This document shows positions 1 to 5,900 of a stretch of 6,989 bases of DNA, in pieces. Location of the stretch: positions 1 to 6,989 of the forward strand of contig JAUWEX010000054.1 of NCBI GenBank assembly GCA_030607235.1, given 5' to 3'. The notes below the pieces were generated by a model. That model was given only the letters and a program-made list of their open reading frames with translations. It was not told where the DNA came from and did no database searches. Source of the stretch: Planctomycetota bacterium (lineage in GTDB: Bacteria > Planctomycetota > B129-G9). Both the position numbers and the translations under genes were made by a program. Position 1 is the stretch's first letter; every line of letters starts with the position of its first letter.

Positions 1-818
1 GCCGCCGAAACCGGCCCCGCAAAACGCACACCCTCGGCCACGCCGATCCTGCGCGCGTATTCCGCCAGTCGCCCGGACTCGCCGACGCCCGCCAGCAGCA
101 AAACCGCCGCCGGTATCCGCCGGACCACCGCCGCAAAAATATCCATCAGCGCGCACGCCGCCGATTTGCTCGTCTCGCCCACACAAACCGCGACCGGTCG
201 ATCCTCTATCTCCAGCGATTCGCGCAGCGCCTCGATGCCCGGCCCGTCCGTCCGGTAGAGCGAAGGCTCGATCGCGGGCGACACGAAAACCGCCCGGTTG
301 CGCCCGCGCGACATCTCCGAGAGCCTGCCCGCCAGTCGCCGGTCGTGCGCCGCCACCGCCGCGCTCGAACGCGCGGCGAGCCGCTCGAAAAACCTGTGAA
401 TCCTTCTCGCGCGGCAATCGGCCGATTCGCTCGGCAGGCGCTCCGCCGCTACGACCGCCGGCGTGCCGCGCAGAAATCTCGCTATCCGCACCGCCGCGAC
501 CACCGTCGGGTGAAGGTCGCAGGCCACGTTCACGTCCGTCTCGCGTTCGAGAATCGCCCGCAGCAACGCGCGCGTTACCCCTGCGCCGCGCCGCAAAAGG
601 CCGCTCCCGCGCGCTCTCTCCAATGCCTGCCCCGCGTAGACTATCGTAACGCCCGGCTCGGCTTCGAACCGCGTCGCGCCCACCTCATCCCAGCGCCGGT
701 GCAGCAGCATCAGCCGCACCTCGCAGCCGCGCCTCGCCAGGTGATGCGCCAGCGGCGCGCCGTACAGCCGGGCCGCGCGTCCGGTCAGGCCGTCGGCTAT
801 GATGATGTTGATTTTCAT
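1..818 (-). CDS. GT4-type (GT-B fold) glycosyltransferase, C-terminus cut by left window edge
   Basis: The 272 visible residues read as a retaining glycosyltransferase of the GT4 (group 1) type, which moves a sugar from a nucleotide-sugar donor to an acceptor on the cytosolic side of the membrane. The N-terminal Rossmann-like domain starts MKINIIIADGLTGRAARLYG, with a hydrophobic strand followed by a Gly-rich turn and then a 'HHLARRGCEVRLM' helix and strand. A mid-domain 'CDLHPTVVAA' segment follows (about 100-109). The donor-domain core is 'VAVCVGETSK' (209-218) then 'AVLLLAGVGESGRLAEYARR' (238-257) and 'GVRFAGPV' (263-270), the usual order in GT4 enzymes. The expected ExxxxxxxE donor-binding motif would lie beyond the edge. 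The ATG overlaps the upstream ligase stop as ATGA. A short AAGG (822-825) lies only 3 nt upstream, so translation is probably coupled. No signal peptide or membrane segment is seen. The GT4-like fold is confident; the sugar and acceptor are unknown. Confidence 0.85.
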   Translation of the reverse strand, partial: MKINIIIADGLTGRAARLYGAPLAHHLARRGCEVRLMLLHRRWDEVGATRFEAEPGVTIVYAGQALERARGSGLLRRGAGVTRALLRAILERETDVNVACDLHPTVVAAVRIARFLRGTPAVVAAERLPSESADCRARRIHRFFERLAARSSAAVAAHDRRLAGRLSEMSRGRNRAVFVSPAIEPSLYRTDGPGIEALRESLEIEDRPVAVCVGETSKSAACALMDIFAAVVRRIPAAVLLLAGVGESGRLAEYARRIGVAEGVRFAGPVSA

Positions 819-1930
819 GAGCCTTGCAGGTGGTACGGAAACGAGGTCATGCCGTCGTCATCGTCGTCGTCTTTCTTGGCCTGTCCGCGCATCAGCGCCG
901 GAAACGCCTTCGCGGTGGAAAGGCCTATCTCGCCGGTCTCGCATATCTCGAGCCACTCATCCGGCGGCACGTAAATTTCGTCGAGGTAGCGCGCGAAGAA
1001 GCCGCTGCGGTAGTCGGCCAGGTCGGGGCCGGACCTCTCGAGGATGTGCTCGCAGATAACCGCCTCGACCGCGTTGAATCCGTAGTGCGCGCGCTGGCCC
1101 TCGGTGCTGGAGAAACGCGGGTTGATATCGAAGCACACCGGCCCGCGCTCGGTCAGGCGCAGTTGCACGTTGCACACGCCTCGCGGCCGCAGACGCCGCG
1201 CGATGTCCTCGGCGTAGTCCTGCACCAGCGCAAATCGGTCGACCAGCGCCGCCACGGTTACGCCGTGCTCCAACACGCGCTTCATGCCGATCGAACCCGC
1301 AATTCCGCCCCCGCGGTCGAGCACCACGCCGACGGTGTACTCGCCGTCGATGTTTGCGAGGCACTCCTGGACGATAAGCCCTTCGGGGTCGCGCAGGATT
1401 TTGTCGAGTTCGGCCCGGCTGTGCGCCAGCGTCAGCCCGCCGCCGGAAGCGGGCACGCGGGGCCGCACCGCCAGCGGCCAGCCCAGATCGGCGGCCATCT
1501 CGGCCACGCCCTGTGTGTCTTCGGCGGGCAGCGTTATCGGAAACCCTACGCCCTCCTCGCGCAGAAATTCGGCCGTGCGCCAGCGGTCATAACCGATCGC
1601 GGTGATTTCGGAATCGCTTACGAGCGTTCGCGCGCCCGTGTTGCGCTGGATGGCGCCGGCCTCGCGGGCGAAGGCGGGGACTTCGCGCGGATCGCCGGGG
1701 AGTATCACGTCGATGTCGCTTTTCTTGCAGATGTCGATTGTCGCCTCGAGCCAGGCCCGCTCGTCGTCGGCGATGTCGGGCGTCACAAAGCCGCGCTCGC
1801 CCACGAAAAGCGCCGCGCCCCAGCGTCGCGCGTCGGCGGTGAAGAGACGATAGTCCAGATCCGAGAGATTGAGGGCCTTGACCAGTGTCTGGCCCTGTGG
1901 GCGCGAGGCACCCGTTACGAGGATGTTCAC
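815..1930 (-). CDS. CarB-like single-module ATP-grasp ligase
   Basis: This 371-residue protein has the ATP-grasp architecture: enzymes that use ATP to make an acyl-phosphate and join a carboxylate to an amine or similar nucleophile. The pre-grasp Rossmann-like domain opens with 'NILVTGASRPQGQTLVKAL' (2-20). The ATP-binding region has 'PLAVRPRVPASGGGLTLA' (152-169), closest in pattern to the 'IIRPS...GGxGGG' stretch of carbamoyl-phosphate synthase large subunit. 'LIVQECLANIDGEYTVGVV' (185-203) and the metal-binding loop 'FDINPRFSS' (267-275) follow; Asp268 stands where CarB has Glu and Asn270 is kept. The length fits one ATP-grasp module, not the two of CarB, so it is not carbamoyl-phosphate synthase itself. 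GTG at 1930 is preferred: it sits 6 nt after AAGGGAG and directly before the first beta strand. The open frame extends much further upstream, but that part is the wrong frame of the phosphoesterase gene. Six consecutive Asp codons lie at residues 354-359. Substrates are unknown. Confidence 0.88.
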   Translation of the reverse strand: MNILVTGASRPQGQTLVKALNLSDLDYRLFTADARRWGAALFVGERGFVTPDIADDERAWLEATIDICKKSDIDVILPGDPREVPAFAREAGAIQRNTGARTLVSDSEITAIGYDRWRTAEFLREEGVGFPITLPAEDTQGVAEMAADLGWPLAVRPRVPASGGGLTLAHSRAELDKILRDPEGLIVQECLANIDGEYTVGVVLDRGGGIAGSIGMKRVLEHGVTVAALVDRFALVQDYAEDIARRLRPRGVCNVQLRLTERGPVCFDINPRFSSTEGQRAHYGFNAVEAVICEHILERSGPDLADYRSGFFARYLDEIYVPPDEWLEICETGEIGLSTAKAFPALMRGQAKKDDDDDDGMTSFPYHLQGS

Positions 1931-1936
1931 TTTGCG

Positions 1937-1943
1937 CTCCCTT
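1937..1943 (-). promoter_or_regulatory. Shine-Dalgarno AAGGGAG for the ATP-grasp gene
   Basis: AAGGGAG on the minus strand lies 6 nt upstream of the GTG at 1930. It is the strongest ribosome-binding site in the window and decides the start of the ATP-grasp gene, which has no nearby ATG. Confidence 0.8.
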
Positions 1944-1994
1944 TGCGATAGCGTTTTCAGCGGGCACGTCTCGCCGCCGTCCCGTCCGATATCG

Positions 1995-2018
1995 AAACCG
2001 GCCCGAGTCAGCCGGTTT
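1995..2018 (-). other. 8-bp hairpin straddling the phosphoesterase stop codon
   Basis: AAACCGGC (1995-2002) pairs perfectly with GCCGGTTT (2011-2018) around an 8-nt loop that contains the TGA stop of the phosphoesterase gene. Read on the minus strand, only three U residues follow, and they are inside the stem, so this is a poor intrinsic terminator in the gene direction. It could reduce read-through, protect an mRNA end or affect coupling to the ATP-grasp gene. Read on the plus strand it is followed by a T5 run, but no plus-strand gene is present to use it. Confidence 0.45.
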
Positions 2019-2661
2019 TTATCTCGTACATATCGACCGTCCTCCCATCGCGGTCGAAGATGGCGTAACTTGTCCGGCCGGAGCGGCGGCGCAGAAACCC
2101 GACGCTGCCGACGTTGACGAGGTACTTGCAGTGCGCTTCGAGTCCGAACGAGCCACCCCGCTTCATCACTGCGTGGCCGTTTTTGAGTCTTGCGACGGCG
2201 GTGTCGTGCGTGTGGCCGATGAAACAGATCGCGCCTTCCATGCCCTTGAGCACCATCCTCGCCAGGCGCGCGTTGTCGATGTAGCGCCAGCGCGCCGGGT
2301 CGATCGGCGAGGCGTGCGCGGCGAGCATCTCGCCGCTGCGGTGCGTCAGCGGCAGCCGCGCGAGATATTGCTGCGATTCGTCCGAGAGAAGCCCGCGCGT
2401 CCAGAGTATGCTGTCGGCGGCTATCCTGCCGAAGTCCGCGACTCCGGTGCGCCCGCCGCAGGCCCAGTCGTGGTTGCCCGCGAGGACATCGCAGTCCTCC
2501 AGCCCGGCAATGTATTCGACGCATTCGTTGGGCTGCGGGCCGTAGCCCACGAGATCGCCCAGGCACAGCATCCGTTCGACGCCGCTATCGCGCAGCCTCC
2601 TGACGGTCTCGAACAACGCGTCGAAATCGCCGTGCACGTCGGAAAATACGCCCAGACGCAT
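2008..2661 (-). CDS. YfcE-like calcineurin-type metallophosphoesterase
   Basis: The 217-residue protein carries all the metal-binding motifs of the calcineurin-like phosphoesterase superfamily in order: DxH at Asp8 and His10, 'GDLVGYGP' with Asp36, 'GNHDW' with Asn63 and His64, a lone His116 in 'LAAHASP', and 'GHTH' with His150 and His152. The compact length, 'GDLVGYGPQPNECVEYI', and 'NVGSVG' near the C-terminus match the small YfcE/MJ0936-type branch (metallophosphoesterase 2). Members hydrolyse phosphodiesters or phosphomonoesters with a di-metal centre in the cytoplasm; the natural substrate of most is unknown. The ATG at 2661 puts the DxH motif right at the N-terminus as expected, with GAAAGG upstream at only 2-nt spacing. 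It is the first gene of the probable three-gene unit, 77 nt ahead of the ATP-grasp gene. No signal peptide or extra domain is present. A housekeeping phosphatase that merely neighbours the pathway remains possible. Confidence 0.92.
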   Translation of the reverse strand: MRLGVFSDVHGDFDALFETVRRLRDSGVERMLCLGDLVGYGPQPNECVEYIAGLEDCDVLAGNHDWACGGRTGVADFGRIAADSILWTRGLLSDESQQYLARLPLTHRSGEMLAAHASPIDPARWRYIDNARLARMVLKGMEGAICFIGHTHDTAVARLKNGHAVMKRGGSFGLEAHCKYLVNVGSVGFLRRRSGRTSYAIFDRDGRTVDMYEIKTG

Positions 2662-2663
2662 TA

Positions 2664-2669
2664 CCTTTC
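2664..2669 (-). promoter_or_regulatory. Weak ribosome-binding site GAAAGG of the phosphoesterase gene
   Basis: GAAAGG on the minus strand ends 2 nt before the ATG at 2661. The spacing is shorter than usual, so initiation may be weak, but no better-placed start exists that keeps the DxH motif. Confidence 0.4.
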
Positions 2670-2678
2670 GCCCGTATC

Positions 2679-2698
2679 AAAAAAAAGCGGACAGCCGC
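2679..2698 (-). terminator. Short GC hairpin plus U8 run in the phosphoesterase leader (terminator- or attenuator-like)
   Basis: On the minus strand GCGG (2698-2695), loop CTGT and CCGC (2690-2687) form a 4-bp GC stem, which G-U pairs could extend by about three. It is followed directly by eight U residues (2686-2679), the signature of intrinsic termination. The U run ends 17 nt before the phosphoesterase ATG and lies more than 200 nt downstream of the TPR-gene terminator. It could be a leader attenuator, a back-up terminator or the end of a small RNA. The perfect stem is short, so efficiency is uncertain. Confidence 0.4.
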
Positions 2699-2767
2699 CC
2701 CGTATTCCCAAAGGCGCATAAGGCGCGCGCGAAGGGCGGAGTGTGTCCCATTGATTCCGCTCGCGCT

Positions 2768-2779
2768 GGCTCGCGAGCC
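2768..2779. repeat. 12-bp perfect palindrome GGCTCGCGAGCC, possible operator
   Basis: The palindrome is perfect. Its left half GCTCGCG (2769-2775) is also a direct repeat of GCTCGCG at 2759-2765, so the copies start 10 bp apart, about one helical turn. It lies 107 nt upstream of the phosphoesterase ATG, where a dimeric regulator could bind. In GC-rich DNA such a palindrome can also occur by chance. Confidence 0.3.
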
Positions 2780-2908
2780 GGTCTGACAATTTCGTCGGAT
2801 TTTGCATTTACGATTTCTTGGGAAAGCGCGTGAATCGTCGTTTCGCTACGCAATAATCTTCGGCATTTTCGCGGCGGCGGTTTTGTTTTTAATGCCGGGA
2901 TTTTGCGC

Positions 2909-2940
2909 AAAAAGGCCCGCCTCCGGCGGGAGACGGGCCT
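2909..2940 (-). terminator. Rho-independent terminator of the TPR gene
   Basis: Read on the minus strand, AGGCCCG (2940-2934) pairs with CGGGCCT (2919-2913). Inside, a U-G pair and CTCC/GGAG close a CGCC tetraloop, giving a nearly continuous 12-bp stem followed by UUUU (2912-2909). It starts 26 nt after the TAA at 2967. The plus-strand reading has no T run after the stem, so it acts in one direction and insulates the left-hand genes from TPR-gene transcription. Confidence 0.85.
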
Positions 2941-2966
2941 GTCGGTGTCGTGGATGGAGCGAGGAT

Positions 2967-5900
2967 TTATTTGTCCTCGATCCGTTCGTACAATTCGCTC
3001 ATCTCCCAGGCGAGGTCGTAGACCGGATTCAGCGTCAGCGAGCGCGTTATGGCCTTGCGCGCCCCGGCGTAACTCTTTTTGGCGGCGTCTTCGTCAGCGA
3101 GCGCGGCGAGAGCGACGTGCGCGCGCGCCAGGCAGGCCCACATGAGATGGGTTCGGTCCTCAACCGCCACCTTTTCGATCTCCTCGATGCCTTCCTGGAT
3201 CGACGCCTGTTTTTTGGCGCTCACGGTTTCGTTTTCGGCGTCGAGGATTTTGATCCAGCCCTGCATCCATATCGCCTCGTTGTTTTTCGAGTCGAGTTGC
3301 AGCGCTTCGGCGACAAGTTTGCGTGCCGCGGCGACGTCGGGCGTTTCGGATTCGACAAGGCGGATCTTCGCCAGTCGCGCCAGCAGCGCGGCGGCCTCGC
3401 GGGAGGTGTTTGCGTTCTTTTTGGCGAGCGGGACGAAGTGTTCGAGCAGTTGTACCGCGCGGTCTTTCCGGCCGTACATCACGTAAATATCGACCGCATT
3501 GAGCGCCTGTTCGAGGTCGGAGGAAACCATCTCGCGGACTTCGGCGAAGCGCTTCTCGGCCCGGGTGTAATTGCCTTCGTTCATCGCGTTGATGTCGAGG
3601 AATACGTAAGGCTCGACGAGTTTGGGCGATTCGATCTTTGCAATCCTCACGGCGTTGAGCAGGTACTCCTCGGCGTCGTTCATTTCGGCCATCATCGCGG
3701 CACAGCCCATACTTAACTGCACCTGATAGTTTTTGTCTTTGTTGCCCCAAAGGTTTTTCAGCCAGTCGTAGAATTCGGCGTCCGAGTAGGCTTTGCGCTC
3801 TTCGGGGGCCAGTTGCGGCCAGTCGTAGACCAGGTATATCCTGCGCATTTGCTCGATCGCGCCGGAGTCGAGGTTTGTCTCGGCGGCTTTTTTGAGGTAT
3901 TCGACGGCCTTGCGCGGGTTGCCCAAATAGGCCTCGCACCCGGCCATCAAGCCGTAAACCTTGGACAGCGCCGCGGCCGTAGTTGGGTTGTCGGCCTTTC
4001 CGTGAAGGTCCAGGTAGTTCCGGGCGGCGCGTTGAGCCGCGATCACGTTGGCTTTGAGTTCGCCCATATCGGTCGCATCGTCGCCTTTCGATATGCGGTC
4101 GTAGGCGATCCTGGCCTCGTAGAACATCGCCTCGGCGTTTTCGGGGTCGATCTTCAAAGTCCTGTTAAAGCATCCCATGGCGCGCTCGGGGTTGCCGAAA
4201 TCGTAATAAATTCGGCCCAGCGCGTTGGAAAGCGGTATCGAGTCGAGTTCCGGCTCCCTATCCGCGAGAATTTCAATCAAACGCTTGCGGGCCTTTTGGG
4301 GGTCCTCGACTTCGTATCGCAAACACGCCTGGATATAACCCAGGTAAGCCCGGGAGACATGGGGGAACCTGTTCACGGCCGTTTCCCAGGCCTGCATGGC
4401 GTCGTAGCGGCGTTCGAACCTGTCGAGCGTCTCGGCCCTGAGCAGCACGAAGACGGATTTGTCGGGGTTGTCGGCTATGCGGTCGTCGACGAACTTCAGC
4501 GCCTTGCCGGGGAAGAGTCCCTTGTGAGCCACGTAGAGGCCTAAAACGATCGCCCTGTTGAAGTTTTCGTTGTTGGGCTGGGCCTTGAGCGCCTCAAGGT
4601 AGAGGCCCTCGGCGACCATGAGATTTTCGTCGCCGCCCTTGATGGTATAGTAACGCGCCAGATCCGCCAGCGAATTAGCCCGGTTGACGAAATCGGGGTT
4701 GCCCATAATCTCTTTGCGCAGGCTCTCGGCCAGCAAGTAGGCCTCTTCGGGGCGCAGAGCGATGCTGTCGAGGTATCTCAGCCGGTTGTACCGGAATCCA
4801 AACATATCGGGGTACTTCCTGATGGAATCCTTGTTGGTGCGCTCGAACTTCTCTTTGAAAGCGCGGATATCGGCGCGGATCTCGTCGGCCCGCTTCAGGT
4901 CCGGTCTCTCGTCGGCCATTATCCTTTGCAGGCCCATTATGCTGTCGAACAAGGTCTGAGCGTAAGCCTCTCTGACCTTGATGTCATCGTCCTTATTATT
5001 GGCATAGGCTTCGTCGGCCATGAGTTTTTCCATATCGCCGACGGCCTCCTTGTATTGCTTTTTGGCCAGTTTCAGGTTTTTCAGTTTCAGGTCGGCGTCG
5101 AGTTTGCTGCCGTACTTTTTGGCCTTGTCGGCGAATTCCTGGGCCGCCACAAATTCCTTGTTTGCCCTGTAAGCGTCGCTCAAGGCCAAGTACGTGTTGT
5201 ACAAATTGCGTTCGATTCTTTCCGCATTTTCCTTGTCGCCCTGCTTGCGGAGTTCGCCCAGCCGCTTGAGCAATTTATCGGCATTGTCCTTGAACATCGC
5301 TATCGCTTCGGGATCGCCCTTGAACTGTGCGATCTGCGCCCGCAGCGACTTCGCCTCGAAATGTTCGGGGTTGATGGCCAGGATGTCGGTGATGTTTTTC
5401 TTGGCCGGAGCGATGTAGAGATCGTCGATCCTGGCGGTCGTGAGGTTGTTTTGGCGCATCCGGGCGACTTCCAGACGTATTCGGGCCAGTTGCTCAAGAG
5501 TGTTCACATTCCCCGGCATGAGTTTTCTGGCTTTTTCGTAGGCATCTATCGCGGCGTCTTTGTACATCAACACGTCGCCGGTCTTGTTGGCGGCGGTAAG
5601 ACATGCATTGCCCAGTTCGAGATATATATCGGGTATGATGTTTTTGGCCAGTGTCAACTCGAGCCTTTTGATCCGCTTGACCACGTCTTTTTCGATCCGC
5701 GCTTCGTAGCGGGCCTTCATTGTCAGGGTGTTGGCGTGAACTGAATCGATCTCGTCGAGTTTGCCGATATATTTTTTCGCGTCGTCCAGATCATCGCTGC
5801 TGCCCGAGAGGTAAAACCGGGCAATCCGGTAGACGATATTATAATCGTCTTTGTTCTCGCCGTAAGCCAGTTTCCATTGCTTGATCGCGGCCTCTCGCTG

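Larger units (their letters stand above)
2662..2966. other. 305-nt intergenic region between TPR and phosphoesterase genes
   Basis: No convincing gene is present. The region contains the TPR-gene terminator, a 12-bp palindrome TTTTGCGCAAAA (2901-2912), an inverted repeat CGGCATT/AATGCCG (2861-2867 and 2891-2897), a 12-bp palindrome GGCTCGCGAGCC (2768-2779) and the U8 hairpin near the phosphoesterase start. The promoter of the three-gene unit must lie here if the terminator works. A TTGTCA -35-like hexamer (minus strand, 2785-2790) has no matching -10, so I place no promoter. AT content is higher in 2781-2912 than in the flanking genes, consistent with regulatory DNA. Confidence 0.6.

Noticed and set aside
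815..1930. Naming the ATP-grasp gene carB
   Set aside because: It has one ATP-grasp module and lacks the second module and the allosteric domain of carbamoyl-phosphate synthase.
824..1951. Long plus-strand open frame of 375 codons opposite the ATP-grasp gene
   Set aside because: It is antisense to a clear gene. GC-rich codon use removes stops from the opposite strand, and the translation shows no family motif.
815..2566. A 583-residue minus-strand reading frame that would extend the ATP-grasp protein at its N-terminus
   Set aside because: The extra residues are Arg- and Ala-rich and overlap the well-supported phosphoesterase in another frame. A GTG with an ideal Shine-Dalgarno site starts exactly at the first ATP-grasp strand.
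1885..2721. Plus-strand open frame of 278 codons opposite the phosphoesterase
   Set aside because: It is the antisense of a gene with all catalytic motifs intact, and its own translation has no recognisable motif.
2677..2910. Small minus-strand open frame of 77 codons in the intergenic region
   Set aside because: It needs a TTG start within the terminator T run, has no ribosome-binding site, and has an Arg- and Pro-rich composition typical of non-coding frames.
2802..3716. Plus-strand open frame of 304 codons running into the TPR gene
   Set aside because: It crosses the terminator and the 3' end of the TPR gene on the wrong strand and has no family signature.
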